The translations under genes and the position numbers were made by a program. Positions 25,233-33,936 of a stretch of DNA of 37,667 nucleotides are shown piece by piece. Each line of letters opens with the position of its first letter. Positions within the stretch are counted from its first letter, which is position 1. Where the stretch lies: contig CANQNQ010000012.1 in assembly GCA_947625225.1 (NCBI GenBank), forward strand, positions 1-37,667, given 5' to 3'. The DNA is from an uncultured Clostridia bacterium (GTDB taxonomy: Bacteria > Bacillota > Clostridia > Christensenellales > CAG-917). Under the pieces are notes generated by a model. The model was not told the DNA's origin. It searched no databases and saw only the letters and a list, made by a program, of their open reading frames with translations.

Positions 25233-25808
25233 ATGGAACTTGCGATAGCTACAAACAATGCACACAAATTGACTGAGATCCGCGCTATATTGGGCGGATG
25301 TTTCGACCGTCTGTACTCGCTTGAAGAGCTGGGCATAGACGTGGAGATAGAGGAAACGGGCAAAACGCTCAGGGAGAACGCTCTCATCAAGGCGCGCGCC
25401 ATCGTCAAGCTGAGCGGGCTTCCCAGTCTTGCGGACGACACGGGGCTTATGGTGGACGCGCTTGACGGCGCACCCGGCGTATACTCCGCGCGCTACGCGG
25501 GCGAAGAGCACGACGACGCGGCAAACAGAGCGTTGCTACTCAAAAATCTGGACGGCGTGAAGGACAGGCTCGCGCACTTTTGCACGGCGGTGGCGCTGTG
25601 CTATCCCGACGGGCGCGAAATAGTCGCCGAAGGCAGAGTGGACGGCAGCATACTGTACGCCGAACGCGGCGAGCGCGGATTCGGATACGATTCGCTGTTC
25701 TTCTGCGACGACCTGCAAAAATCATTTGCGGAAGCCACCGCGGAGGAAAAAAACAGCGTGAGTCACCGCTCCCGCGCTTTGCACAACCTGCTGGATAAGC
25801 TAAAATGA
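25233..25808 (+). CDS. rdgB: XTP/dITP diphosphatase (RdgB/HAM1)
   Basis: A 191-residue house-cleaning pyrophosphatase that removes ITP, dITP and XTP. The N-terminal [11 protein letters not shown] and [24 protein letters not shown], then [10 protein letters not shown] and SHRSRAL are the family's nucleotide and metal sites. The length is normal. AAGGA is 7 bases before the ATG. It overlaps the next gene by 4 bases, which is a common clostridial arrangement. Confidence 0.96.
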   Translation: [191 protein letters not shown]

Positions 25809-26278
25809 TGGATACCATATTCGCCTTTTCGGATACGCACGGCACGCGCTTGCCCGCCCGCATTGCGGACATCGCAAACGAGGCGAAATACGTATTTTTC
25901 CTCGGCGACGGGCTGAGGGGGCTTGGAGACATAGCCATGCACAAGGGGCTGACGGCAGTCGCGGGCAACTGCGACGCGCAGGGCTTCGGTTTCGGGCGCG
26001 AGGAGACTGTGGAGATAGGCGGACACAAAATTCTGCTCACTCACGGCGACCGCTACGGCGTGAGTCGCGGGCTTACTACGCTGTCATTCAGGGCGAAAGA
26101 GCTGGGCTGCGACATAGTTTTCTACGGACATACGCACTTTGCAAGCATAGACGTCGCGGACGGCGTGACATACATATGCCCCGGCTCCGTGGATCCGTCA
26201 AGATACGGACGCTCAACATACGTTTACGCGGTGCTGACAAAGGATGGCGTGGTGGCAAAGATAGTGGATATATGCTGA
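25805..26278 (+). CDS. YfcE/MJ0936-family phosphodiesterase
   Basis: A 157-residue calcineurin-like metallophosphoesterase. The metal ligands are visible in FSDTHG (8-13), FLGDG, AGNCD, LTHGDRYG and GHTHFA. Family members hydrolyse small phosphodiesters with Mn or Ni in vitro; the natural substrate is unknown. Its start overlaps the rdgB stop (ATGA), so it is co-translated. A terminator follows 13 bases after the stop. Confidence 0.92.
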   Translation: MMDTIFAFSDTHGTRLPARIADIANEAKYVFFLGDGLRGLGDIAMHKGLTAVAGNCDAQGFGFGREETVEIGGHKILLTHGDRYGVSRGLTTLSFRAKELGCDIVFYGHTHFASIDVADGVTYICPGSVDPSRYGRSTYVYAVLTKDGVVAKIVDIC

Positions 26279-26290
26279 AAATCGTATACT

Positions 26291-26320
26291 AAAAGCGGAC
26301 GCAACGCGCCCGCTTTTTTT
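26291..26320 (+). terminator. Terminator between phosphoesterase and guaB
   Basis: AAAAGCGG (26291-26298) pairs with CCGCTTTT (26310-26317), with further GC pairs inside, followed by seven to eight T. It sits between two converging genes and may serve both. Confidence 0.87.
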
Positions 26321-26333
26321 ATGCAAAATTTTG

Positions 26334-27836
26334 TCAGACGTTGTGAGAAGTGTTCTTCTGAATGACGTCGTGAGCGCCGCCCTCCACAATGCTGGTGGCG
26401 GATACGACGGTCATCTTGGCGCACTTATGCAGCTGAGCAATGGACGTTGCGCCGCAGTTGCACATCGTGGACTTGACCTTGTGCAGACTCTTGCTAACAT
26501 TGTCCTTGAGGCTGCCCGCGTAAGGCACATAACTGTCCACGCCCTCCTCGAAGCTGAGGCCTTTTTTGCCGCCGAGGTCGTAACGCTGCCAATTGCGCGC
26601 GCGGTTGCTGCCCTCGCCCCAATACTCCTTGACGTAGTTGCCGTTGATGTTCAGCTTGTTGCCGGGCGCCTCGTCGAAGCGAGCGAAGTATCTGCCCAAC
26701 ATGACGAAGTCCGCGCCCATGGCAAGCGCAAGCGTCATATGGTAGTCGTGCACGATGCCGCCGTCGCTGCAGATGGGGATGTATACGCCGGTCTTTTTGA
26801 AGTACTCGTCCCTTGCCTTTGCAACCTCTATCACCGCGGTAGCCTGTCCTCTGCCAATGCCCTTGGTCTCGCGGGTGATGCATATCGAGCCACCGCCTAT
26901 GCCCACTTTGATGAAGTCCGCGCCGGCGTTTGCAAGGAACTCGAAGCCCTCCTTGTCTACAACGTTTCCTGCACCGACCTTGACTTTATCACCGTATTTT
27001 GAGCGGATAAAGTCCAGAGTGCGCTGTTGCCACACGGTATAGCCCTCGCTGCTGTCGATGCACAGCACGTCCGCTCCCGCCTCCACAAGCGCGGGGACTC
27101 GCTTCTCGAAGTCCAGTGTGTTGATGCCTGCGCCCACCATATATCTCTTGTGTTCGTCAAGCATCTCGTAGGGATGATTTTTGTGCGCGTCATAGTCCTT
27201 GCGGAAGATGAGATAAAGCAGTCTGCCGTCGTCGTCCACGATGGGAAGGGAGTTGAGTTTGTGCTCCCAGATGACGTCGTTTGCCTCGGCAAGCGTGGTG
27301 TCCTTGGGCGCGGTTATCAGCTTGGACAGCGGAGTCATAAACTCCTTTACTTTGAGGTCGAGGCTCATACGGCTGACGCGGTAGTCGCGGCTTGTCACAA
27401 TGCCAAGCAACTTGCCCGACGAAGTGCCGTCGTCGGTGATGGCTATGGTGTTGTGCCCCTTGCGCTGAACAAGCTCCAGCACGTCCGCAAGCGTATTGTC
27501 GGGAGTCAGATTGCTGTCGGACACCACAAAGCCCGCCTTGTAGGTCTTGACCCTGCGCACCATCGCCGCCTCGTCCTCTATGCTCTGCGAGCCGTATATA
27601 AAGCTTATGCCGCCCTCTTTTGCCAGCGCGATAGCCATAACGTCGTCGGATACGGACTGCATTATCGCGGATACCATTGGTATGTTGAGCGATATTGCCG
27701 CCTCCTCGCCCGCCTTGTACTTCACAAGCGGCGTCTTGAGAGACACGTTGGCGGGAACACAATTCTCGTCCGTGTAACCGGGAATGAGCAAATACTCGCT
27801 GAACGTCCTTGACGGCTCCTCAAAATACTTTGCCAT
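26334..27836 (-). CDS. guaB: IMP dehydrogenase of Tritrichomonas foetus type
   Basis: A 500-residue enzyme catalysing IMP to XMP, the first committed step of GMP synthesis. The barrel is interrupted by two CBS domains (about 95-220). The catalytic loop reads [15 protein letters not shown] with Cys319, and the mobile flap holds Arg418-Tyr419 in [10 protein letters not shown]. These residue numbers and the motifs [17 protein letters not shown] and [11 protein letters not shown] are those of the protozoan T. foetus enzyme rather than usual bacterial GuaB (which reads GPGSICTTR). That divergent group is thought to exist in some anaerobic bacteria and to have passed to protists. Ribosome site GGAGG is 5 bases upstream; the promoter has an inverted repeat over its -35. 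Confidence 0.95.
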   Translation of the reverse strand: MAKYFEEPSRTFSEYLLIPGYTDENCVPANVSLKTPLVKYKAGEEAAISLNIPMVSAIMQSVSDDVMAIALAKEGGISFIYGSQSIEDEAAMVRRVKTYKAGFVVSDSNLTPDNTLADVLELVQRKGHNTIAITDDGTSSGKLLGIVTSRDYRVSRMSLDLKVKEFMTPLSKLITAPKDTTLAEANDVIWEHKLNSLPIVDDDGRLLYLIFRKDYDAHKNHPYEMLDEHKRYMVGAGINTLDFEKRVPALVEAGADVLCIDSSEGYTVWQQRTLDFIRSKYGDKVKVGAGNVVDKEGFEFLANAGADFIKVGIGGGSICITRETKGIGRGQATAVIEVAKARDEYFKKTGVYIPICSDGGIVHDYHMTLALAMGADFVMLGRYFARFDEAPGNKLNINGNYVKEYWGEGSNRARNWQRYDLGGKKGLSFEEGVDSYVPYAGSLKDNVSKSLHKVKSTMCNCGATSIAQLHKCAKMTVVSATSIVEGGAHDVIQKNTSHNV

Positions 27837-27866
27837 ATAGCCCTCCGAAAATTTATAATTTTATAT

Positions 27867-27897
27867 ATCATACAGATTTTGACGGGCTTTGTCAAAA
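27867..27897 (-). promoter_or_regulatory. Promoter of guaB with operator-like inverted repeat
   Basis: Minus-strand TTGACA (27890-27895), 17 bases, TATGAT (27867-27872). TTTTGAC (27877-27883) and GTCAAAA (27891-27897) form a perfect 7-base inverted repeat with a 7-base spacer across the -35, a likely regulator site. Confidence 0.75.
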
Positions 27898-27955
27898 CTT
27901 TATCATATATTTTGTAAAACTTTTATATATTGATGTAAAAATTTCCGTCTCGGTG

Positions 27956-27984
27956 TTGCATAAATACAATTATGATGATACAAT
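27956..27984 (+). promoter_or_regulatory. Promoter of the second PLC-like gene
   Basis: Plus-strand TTGCAT (27956-27961), 17 bases, TACAAT (27979-27984), 21 bases before the ATG. Confidence 0.7.
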
Positions 27985-28005
27985 TCAATTGTATAGAGGT
28001 AAATT

Positions 28006-29136
28006 ATGAATAAAGCGATCAAAGCGACTCTCATCACGCTGGCTTGCGTGGTCCTGGCAATTTTGTTGTTTATAGCCATTTGTTTTGCCGAAGCTTACAT
28101 ACACATCCTCTTTGTCAAATCGGATCAAGCAGACCGCCTCAACAATCTTAGAAAAGACTATCTCGCAGGTAAAATTGCGCCCGTCGACGAGCAGCAATTT
28201 TGCGATTTCGACATCGCCGAAGCCGTGGAAGGCGGCTACAAGCTGACGGATCTGCAGTTTGTGGGCACCCACAACAGCTACAAACTTGAAAAAAACGCGT
28301 TCGAGCGCATGTTTGCCGAGATAGCCACTCCCCTCAAAGAGGGCAACTACAGCTACGAAACGCTCACGGGGCAGCTCAACGCGGGTATCCGCAGCCTGGA
28401 GTTGGACCTGTTCTACCACAAATCGCATGGCAAGACCAAGTTTAACTGCTTCCACATAGGCGGCCTGGACATGACAAGCAGCGCATTCGACATGGAGCTT
28501 GCGCTGGAGGAACTGGATCTGTGGTCCAAAAACAATCCCGGGCATATGCCCATCACCGTCCTGCTTGAGGTCAAGAGCACGGGCGCGGTGCTTGCGCCGT
28601 ACAAGTATGTTGGCGTGGAACAGCTAAAGGAATTTGACAAATTGCTGAAACAGACAGTCAGCACGCTGTACACGCCGCAGGAAGCGTACGAGGGCTACGG
28701 CAGCCTCAGCGCGATGCGCGAAGCGGGCAAGCCGACAATTGCGGATACGCTGGGCAAGATCATGTTTATACTGCATCCCGGCGACCTTGTGTCCGACTAC
28801 GTTCAATACGACCCGACGTTCACGCAGCAGGCAATGTTCCCCGCGATAAATGACATCCATGACGAGTCCGCGGGCGACCAGCGCTTTGTGTATGCGGACA
28901 CAAAGACGCGCTATTGGTACGACAGGGACGACAATGTGGAGTTCTACCAAAATATGTTGGTACGCGTCACGATAGACGACTTCCTCAAGCCCATGCCCAC
29001 GGGCGACGAGCTTGCGTTCAGGCTGTCGGGCAACTCCGTCATCTGCACCACCAACCGCATCCCCCGCACGGATATTGAAGTGGCGGACGCGCTGTATCTC
29101 AGCGACGGCAGTAAGACGATACACTTGCGTCGGTGA
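28006..29136 (+). CDS. Ca2+-dependent PI-PLC-like phosphodiesterase (PI-PLC-C1 type), membrane-anchored
   Basis: A 376-residue protein: N-terminal membrane segment (about 8-33), then an extracytoplasmic TIM-barrel. FVGTHNSYK holds His89-Asn90; GIRSLELDLF holds Glu132 and Asp134, expected calcium ligands; CFHIG holds His150; LLEVKS holds Glu188. All key residues of the PI-PLC-like phosphodiesterase fold are present, unlike in the related protein at 1204-2451. The physiological lipid is unknown; bacteria of this type seldom contain phosphatidylinositol, so a host lipid or other phosphodiester is possible. GAGGT is 6 bases before the ATG. It is a single gene with its own promoter and terminator. 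Confidence 0.85.
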   Translation: MNKAIKATLITLACVVLAILLFIAICFAEAYIHILFVKSDQADRLNNLRKDYLAGKIAPVDEQQFCDFDIAEAVEGGYKLTDLQFVGTHNSYKLEKNAFERMFAEIATPLKEGNYSYETLTGQLNAGIRSLELDLFYHKSHGKTKFNCFHIGGLDMTSSAFDMELALEELDLWSKNNPGHMPITVLLEVKSTGAVLAPYKYVGVEQLKEFDKLLKQTVSTLYTPQEAYEGYGSLSAMREAGKPTIADTLGKIMFILHPGDLVSDYVQYDPTFTQQAMFPAINDIHDESAGDQRFVYADTKTRYWYDRDDNVEFYQNMLVRVTIDDFLKPMPTGDELAFRLSGNSVICTTNRIPRTDIEVADALYLSDGSKTIHLRR

Positions 29137-29167
29137 CGCAAGATGTTTTGGCCAAATCGACACATAA

Positions 29168-29204
29168 AAAATGCGCATTTAAGTGTTTAAGTGCGCATTT
29201 TGTT
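29168..29204 (+). terminator. Terminator between PLC-like gene and acetyltransferase
   Basis: AAAATGCGCA (29168-29177) pairs with TGCGCATTTT (29192-29201), plus AT pairs inside; T tracts on both sides. It serves two converging genes. Confidence 0.85.
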
Positions 29205-29223
29205 ATTTATAGGATAATTTTAT

Positions 29224-29889
29224 TTACTTTTTCTTCCTCATCGGAGTGGGTATCTGCTCCCCCACATATGTCTGCCAGACGTCCATCTTATCGTCGTCGG
29301 TTATCTCGCGTATCACCCGCGCAGGCACGCCCGCCGCAAAGGTGTGAGGCGGGATATCGCGCGTGACTACGCTGCCCGCTCCAACCACCGCGCCGTCGCC
29401 GATGGTCACGCCTCCGCACACGATCACGCCGGACGCCAGCCACACGTCGTTGCCCAATACGATGGGCTTTGCATACTCGATGTCATGGTAGCCCGTGGGA
29501 TATTGCTGCTGCTTGCGCTCCTCCCAATGCATGGGATGTACGGGCGTCGCAAGCGTGACGCGGGTACCCAACATGCAGCCCTTGCCAAGCGTTATGGTGG
29601 CTACGTCAAGCAACGTGCAGTCGAAGTTGGCAAAGAAGTCGTCGCCGAAAGTGATGTTGCAACCGTACTCGCAATGAAAATTGCTCAGTATAAAGAAGTT
29701 GTCGCCGTGGTCGGGGATCAGCCGCTTTATTATGCGCGTGCGGCACGGCATGTTCCACAAGTGCACGCGATTGTAGCGGTCGCAAAGCAACAACGCGCGC
29801 GTGTGCTTCCAAAATATGTACTTATCCGTCGGGTTGTACAGCTTGCCCTCTCTCATCAAGTTGAAATCTTTGGTCTTATCCTCTTTCAT
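29224..29889 (-). CDS. Sugar O-acetyltransferase, maltose/galactoside type
   Basis: A 221-residue left-handed beta-helix (hexapeptide repeat) enzyme. The N-terminal MREGKLYNPTD is the Mac (maltose acetyltransferase) domain signature. Repeats such as ITLGKGCMLG, IVLGNDVWLASGV and VTIGDGAVVGAGSVVTRDIPP follow, and the loop HPMHWEER contains the catalytic His. It transfers acetyl from acetyl-CoA to a sugar hydroxyl. The C-terminus is longer than usual and basic. GAGGG lies 3-4 bases before the ATG. It follows the AIPR gene by 31 bases, but its base composition matches the other genes, not AIPR. Confidence 0.92.
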   Translation of the reverse strand: MKEDKTKDFNLMREGKLYNPTDKYIFWKHTRALLLCDRYNRVHLWNMPCRTRIIKRLIPDHGDNFFILSNFHCEYGCNITFGDDFFANFDCTLLDVATITLGKGCMLGTRVTLATPVHPMHWEERKQQQYPTGYHDIEYAKPIVLGNDVWLASGVIVCGGVTIGDGAVVGAGSVVTRDIPPHTFAAGVPARVIREITDDDKMDVWQTYVGEQIPTPMRKKK

Positions 29890-29920
29890 AATCCCTCATT
29901 TTACATCGCATTTTCAATTA

Positions 29921-31768
29921 TTAAACCTCATCGCTCAATATTTGGAGAGCATCCTTACATATATACTTTTTGCCCAAGGAAACGGCTTCTTCAATTGATT
30001 TATCGTCAATTTTCTGTTTAATCATTACATTGTATTCAACACCCTCATTTTGCAGATTTTCTCTGTAACGATTAGACAAGAAGCACAGACATTCATATAT
30101 TTTATTAAAACCATCTGAATCTAGAGCAAATATTTTATTTAACTGCTTGTTCATAGTTTCAGAGTTTTTTTCTCCTTTGATCTGATAGCTCATAAATCCA
30201 ATCACATAATATGGTATGGGTGTTCTCTTATCATCGCTCTTTTTTTGATCTTGTTCTGCTCTTTTATACACATAATAGAGTTTAATCATATTATCTATTG
30301 AAAGATAATCTTGTATGTTCACGGTTATTGTCTTAAAAATATCGCTGCTCTTATTTAACACATTACTTTTTTTGGTATAACCATAATATCCATCTTTAAC
30401 ATATGCCAGAATTACTTGCAGCAATTTTTCAATATCAATACAAATATCTTTAGATGATTTTAATGTAACACCTATTTTCTCAACATAATGTCTTGCATCT
30501 GCCAGCATTTTTGCCTTCTTGTTGTCGCTGTATATTTCTTTATCATCAAATTTTGCTTTGTCACTTTGCTTTACACGCAAATAGAATCCGCGTCTCTCAA
30601 ATTCAGATTGGATTCTAGCAAAGACCGATTGTTCGTTAGACAAAAACGCTTTATCAGGGACAGAATTTTGCCTGTTTGTATATTTAACAACATTACGATA
30701 GAAAGTTTTGCTCTCTCCTGTCTTATCGGGAATCACTAGCACTTTAACCATAACAAACACATTCTGATATATTTGCTGCATATCTCTTTCGTTATAAGAA
30801 TCAAGCACTAGATGTATTGAACTCACAGTTTGACAACCGTTAACGACTTGCGGATTTTCCAAAGGAATATATCTCATTCCGTTTTTCATCTCATCTCTAC
30901 CAACATGAGAACATATTAAAGTAATGCCGTTGTTGTAAAATAGGAAATTATTTTTTTCCTCGCCGCGCAAAGTATCAATAATCCCTTTATTTACTGAACT
31001 ATCGCCCAAAAATTCCCTTATGTTTTCCTCAAATAATTGATATCCATCTTTCTTTGATTTTTCCTTTAATCTATATATTTCGCTTACAGGTGTAATAATA
31101 TAGTAAGCCTCACATTTCAGCCCTTCTATTTTATATTCTTCTCTTAAAGATGCAAACGTGCCCCTGCTTACTGTACCAATGTTGAACGTTAAAGTCTTCT
31201 TTTCTTTATAGCTTTGTCCGTAGTATTTGTCATAAATTTCTTCAAGGTCTATAAATTCAGCTCTCAGCAAAGCTTTATATTGATGATTTTCACCGTTGAA
31301 TCGCTTTATGCTGTCTATTATATCGTCCGATACATGTGTGCTTGTTGAATAAAATTGCAAATAAATCTTATATTCCGGATCATTTATTGCAGATGAAAAA
31401 ATCTTCTGCAATTTTTTAGATTTTTTATAATCACCTCTCAATAAAGCTGTTAATGGCATTTGCAAAAAATCAGAAACGTCGTTTCTTTTAACAACTCCGT
31501 CGATGTCATAATATTTGCATTGAATAATATATAGTTCTTTGTTATCCTCAAAATGCACAAAACAATCAATAGATTTATCTTGATATTCTGTTATACAATC
31601 CGGCACAACTTCTTCGTCTACATTATATAATTTCAATAATATCCAATATAAGAATCCGTACTCGGTTTTTTCAAGTTTTGGGTCATTTGCAATATATGAA
31701 TTTGATATTTCTTCGATACCGTTGTATATTTCATTCTTAAAATTAACAAGTTTTGAACTTATAGCCAT
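29921..31768 (-). CDS. AIPR-family abortive-infection phage-resistance protein
   Basis: A 615-residue protein. The AIPR core is seen in FYNNGIT (277-283) and NPQVVNGCQTVSS (305-317). The N-terminal part has a nuclease-like pattern: Asp68 (DKSIDCF), then Q83-x-K85 in IIQCKYY, resembling the PD-(D/E)xK variants with Q. Members act in phage defence, some by cutting nucleic acid and killing the infected cell; others occur in restriction-modification loci. No methylase or partner is next to it here. It is clearly AT-rich compared with both neighbours and lies next to a tRNA cluster, which suggests transfer. The start MAISSK is set by AGGAG 8 bases upstream, and it has its own promoter. Confidence 0.9.
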   Translation of the reverse strand: MAISSKLVNFKNEIYNGIEEISNSYIANDPKLEKTEYGFLYWILLKLYNVDEEVVPDCITEYQDKSIDCFVHFEDNKELYIIQCKYYDIDGVVKRNDVSDFLQMPLTALLRGDYKKSKKLQKIFSSAINDPEYKIYLQFYSTSTHVSDDIIDSIKRFNGENHQYKALLRAEFIDLEEIYDKYYGQSYKEKKTLTFNIGTVSRGTFASLREEYKIEGLKCEAYYIITPVSEIYRLKEKSKKDGYQLFEENIREFLGDSSVNKGIIDTLRGEEKNNFLFYNNGITLICSHVGRDEMKNGMRYIPLENPQVVNGCQTVSSIHLVLDSYNERDMQQIYQNVFVMVKVLVIPDKTGESKTFYRNVVKYTNRQNSVPDKAFLSNEQSVFARIQSEFERRGFYLRVKQSDKAKFDDKEIYSDNKKAKMLADARHYVEKIGVTLKSSKDICIDIEKLLQVILAYVKDGYYGYTKKSNVLNKSSDIFKTITVNIQDYLSIDNMIKLYYVYKRAEQDQKKSDDKRTPIPYYVIGFMSYQIKGEKNSETMNKQLNKIFALDSDGFNKIYECLCFLSNRYRENLQNEGVEYNVMIKQKIDDKSIEEAVSLGKKYICKDALQILSDEV

Positions 31769-31796
31769 TTTGAATCTCCTTTGATTGATTTTGTTA

Positions 31797-31825
31797 ATTA
31801 TACCACACTTAAATTCAATATTCAA
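31797..31825 (-). promoter_or_regulatory. Promoter of the AIPR gene
   Basis: Minus-strand TTGAAT (31820-31825), 17 bases, TATAAT (31797-31802). Leader about 22 bases with AGGAG. Confidence 0.75.
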
Positions 31826-31865
31826 TCATTAAAAATAAATTCAAAAAATCATTATCTATTGTATA

Positions 31866-31903
31866 AAAACATCCCAACCTATCAGTTCTAGATAGGTTGG
31901 GAT
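31866..31903 (-). terminator. Terminator of the tRNA cluster
   Basis: Perfect 13-bp stem (31871-31883 with 31891-31903), 7-base loop; the minus strand continues GTTTTTATAC. Confidence 0.9.
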
Positions 31904-31979
31904 TGGTGTCCCGTCGGAGACTCGAACTCCGGACCATCGCATTAAAAGTGCGGTGCTCTACCTACTGAGCTAACGAGAC
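31904..31979 (-). tRNA. tRNA-Lys (anticodon TTT)
   Basis: The acceptor GTCTCGT/ACGGGAC has one T-G pair; anticodon loop CTTTTAA, T loop TTCGAGT, CCA encoded at 31904-31906. Confidence 0.95.
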
Positions 31980-31981
31980 AT

Positions 31982-32056
31982 TGGCAGGGGTAGCAGGATT
32001 TGAACCTACGAATGACGGAATCAAAATCCGTTGCCTTACCGCTTGGCGATACCCCT
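31982..32056 (-). tRNA. tRNA-Gln (anticodon TTG)
   Basis: The anticodon stem ACGGA/TCCGT closes loop TTTTGAT; T loop TTCAAAT; discriminator G; CCA encoded at 31982-31984. Confidence 0.95.
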
Positions 32057-32094
32057 ATGGGCACACGGCACGCCATCGACGTACCGTGCATTTG

Positions 32095-32172
32095 TGGGGT
32101 GAATAGTGGGATTCGAACCCACGACCTCCAGGGCCACAACCTGGCACGCTAACCAACTGCGCTATATCCACC
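32095..32172 (-). tRNA. tRNA-His (anticodon GTG)
   Basis: The anticodon stem CCAGG/CCTGG closes loop TTGTGGC. The 5' extra G (-1) opposite C73 is encoded, as expected for tRNA-His, and CCA is at 32095-32097. Confidence 0.95.
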
Positions 32173-32175
32173 ATG

Positions 32176-32252
32176 TGGCGAGCCTGAAGGGATTCGAACC
32201 CCCGACACACGGCTTAGAAGGCCGTTGCTCTATCCTGCTGAGCTACAGGCTC
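32176..32252 (-). tRNA. tRNA-Arg (anticodon TCT)
   Basis: The acceptor GAGCCTG/CAGGCTC, anticodon stem ACGGC/GCCGT with loop CTTCTAA, and encoded CCA at 32176-32178. It reads AGA, a codon more used in AT-rich genes such as the AIPR neighbour. Confidence 0.95.
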
Positions 32253-32279
32253 ACTTGTTGCTGTCACTCAACGAGTGTC

Positions 32280-32353
32280 TGGAGCGGGTGATGGGAATCG
32301 GACCCACGCAATCAGCTTGGAAGGCTGACATTCTACCATTGAACTACACCCGC
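32280..32353 (-). tRNA. tRNA-Gly (anticodon TCC)
   Basis: The anticodon stem TCAGC/GCTGA closes loop CTTCCAA; acceptor GCGGGTG/CACCCGC; discriminator T; CCA encoded at 32280-32282. First gene of the five-tRNA unit. Confidence 0.95.
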
Positions 32354-32383
32354 ATAATGCGTCGACAATACCGATGCTTGACA

Positions 32384-32412
32384 ATATTAGCATATTAAGC
32401 ATTTGATGTCAA
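32384..32412 (-). promoter_or_regulatory. Promoter of the tRNA cluster
   Basis: Minus-strand TTGACA (32407-32412), 17 bases, TAATAT (32384-32389), followed by tRNA-Gly, Arg, His, Gln and Lys. Confidence 0.75.
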
Positions 32413-32480
32413 GAAATTTGCGAAGGTTTGCAAATTTGCTTGCTTCAAAACGCGCCATATACCGCTTTTGCGCCGTGCTA

Positions 32481-33785
32481 TTACAGCACTATGTACAGCG
32501 CGCCAAGCGCGGCGAACAACGCGGGAATGGCGACGCTTACGCCTATCTTCAAAAAATCCTTGTAGCCGAACTTTACGCCGTGCGCGTTGAGTATGGAGGA
32601 GAACATTATGCCCGCCAGCGCTCCTATGGGCGTGAAGTATGCGCCCAGATTGGAGCCTACCACCGTGGCGTACAGCGCGCCCAGCGCCGCCTGTCCCCCG
32701 CCCATATGCGCGATTATCTGCGAATAGAGCACGCTCATCGGGATATTGTTTATAAGATTCGCCGCCGCAAACGAGCTAAGTCCGTAGGTCAATATACTCT
32801 GTTCGCTGCCCAGCGCCTCGCATATGGCGCTTGTGACGCCCTTGTCGGACAGCGTAACGACGATGACAAACATGGACAGCACAAATGGTATAAGCGCAAA
32901 CGGCGTCCTCTTCAGGCAGCCCTTCAACACCGTGGGCGGCTTGCGGCGGATGAGGGAGGCTATCAGAACGCACAATATAAGACTTCCCATCGCGCAGACG
33001 GACACCAGCCACATCTCCACGCCTATGTAGGAGCTTATCGCCAACAGCACCGTACATACCGCAAGATGCGCTATGCCCACTATAAGCATTGGCTTGTCCT
33101 CGACCTTGACGGTGTGCGCAGTGCCCGTTATAGGCTCTCTAAGCTGCTTGAAAAACAGCAAATACAGCATGCCCAGCGCGACTACGCCCGCGAAAACGGT
33201 GGGCAAAATGCTGACTTTGAGGTATTGCAAAAAGTCGATGTCAAACGCCGTTGCGAGGTAAATATTTGTGGGATTGCCTATTATAAGCGCCATACTGCAG
33301 GTGTTTGCAGCAACAAATTCCGCGGCGAGATAGGGCGTAGGTTTTATGCCCGCACTTTTCGCGAAATAGCAGATAAACGGCGTAAATGACAGGATAATTA
33401 TATCGTTTGAGGTGAAAACGGTCAAAATCGACACCACGGCATACAGGCAGAAAAACAAGCGGCGCTGCCCCGTGTGCGCATGCTTGAGCACCGCCGACGC
33501 CAGAGCGCTGAAAAAGCCAAGCTCATCCAAAAATATGCTAAGCACCGTCATGGAAATAAACAGCGCAAGTATCTTGAGCGGGTTGATGGCGGTGTCGGCT
33601 ATAAGCGCTTTGCCCACCGTGCCGAAGTCCGCTTCGCCCACGGCAAACAGCAGCAATGCGCCCGCCAGCGTGATCAGCCAATACGTGCCGATACTAACCT
33701 TCCCCAGCCTTATCTGCGGAAAGAACAGCACGCTTGCTATCATCGCCGCGCAAGTGATTATTGATATAGCCACAGTTGCCCACAT
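32481..33785 (-). CDS. ArsB/SLC13-type anion permease
   Basis: A 434-residue polytopic membrane protein with about 11 membrane segments. [33 protein letters not shown] and, in the second half, NNIPMSVL and [19 protein letters not shown] are the paired motifs of the ArsB/citrate-type ion transporter superfamily; the GNPTN loop lies in a re-entrant hairpin. Substrate (arsenite, dicarboxylate or another anion) cannot be told. No arsR or arsC is nearby, which argues against an arsenic operon. The ribosome site is weak (GAGAT). The promoter is at 33824-33852, and the gene is divergent from the acetyltransferase. Confidence 0.88.
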   Translation of the reverse strand: MWATVAISIITCAAMIASVLFFPQIRLGKVSIGTYWLITLAGALLLFAVGEADFGTVGKALIADTAINPLKILALFISMTVLSIFLDELGFFSALASAVLKHAHTGQRRLFFCLYAVVSILTVFTSNDIIILSFTPFICYFAKSAGIKPTPYLAAEFVAANTCSMALIIGNPTNIYLATAFDIDFLQYLKVSILPTVFAGVVALGMLYLLFFKQLREPITGTAHTVKVEDKPMLIVGIAHLAVCTVLLAISSYIGVEMWLVSVCAMGSLILCVLIASLIRRKPPTVLKGCLKRTPFALIPFVLSMFVIVVTLSDKGVTSAICEALGSEQSILTYGLSSFAAANLINNIPMSVLYSQIIAHMGGGQAALGALYATVVGSNLGAYFTPIGALAGIMFSSILNAHGVKFGYKDFLKIGVSVAIPALFAALGALYIVL

Positions 33786-33823
33786 AACGACATCTCATTG
33801 CCCACATTTATTTTTGCACGCAC

Positions 33824-33852
33824 ATAATAGACCAATCATATTTCAATGTCAA
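33824..33852 (-). promoter_or_regulatory. Promoter of the permease gene
   Basis: Minus-strand TTGACA (33847-33852), 17 bases, TATTAT (33824-33829). Confidence 0.8.
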
Positions 33853-33891
33853 ATATACGGCTGCAAAATATTACAAATTTTTCATAAGCAT

Positions 33892-33921
33892 TGGACACAA
33901 GTCGCTTGCATGCATTATAAT
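33892..33921 (+). promoter_or_regulatory. Promoter of the acetyltransferase gene
   Basis: Plus-strand TGGACA (33892-33897), 18 bases, TATAAT (33916-33921); the start codon follows 15 bases later. Confidence 0.65.
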
Positions 33922-33936
33922 GTGCTTGAGGTCAAT

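Noticed and set aside
31904..32353. Repeat array suggested by recurring short motifs
   Set aside because: The recurrence is due to conserved T-arm sequences of five tandem tRNA genes, not CRISPR or other repeats.
32403..33389. Plus-strand open frame of 328 codons over the permease
   Set aside because: Gln/Arg/Tyr-rich mirror of a membrane protein; no ribosome site and it covers the tRNA promoter.
33412..33936. N-terminal extension of the acetyltransferase at 33937
   Set aside because: The extra 175 codons are antisense to the permease and its promoter; GAGG and the conserved domain support the start at 33937.
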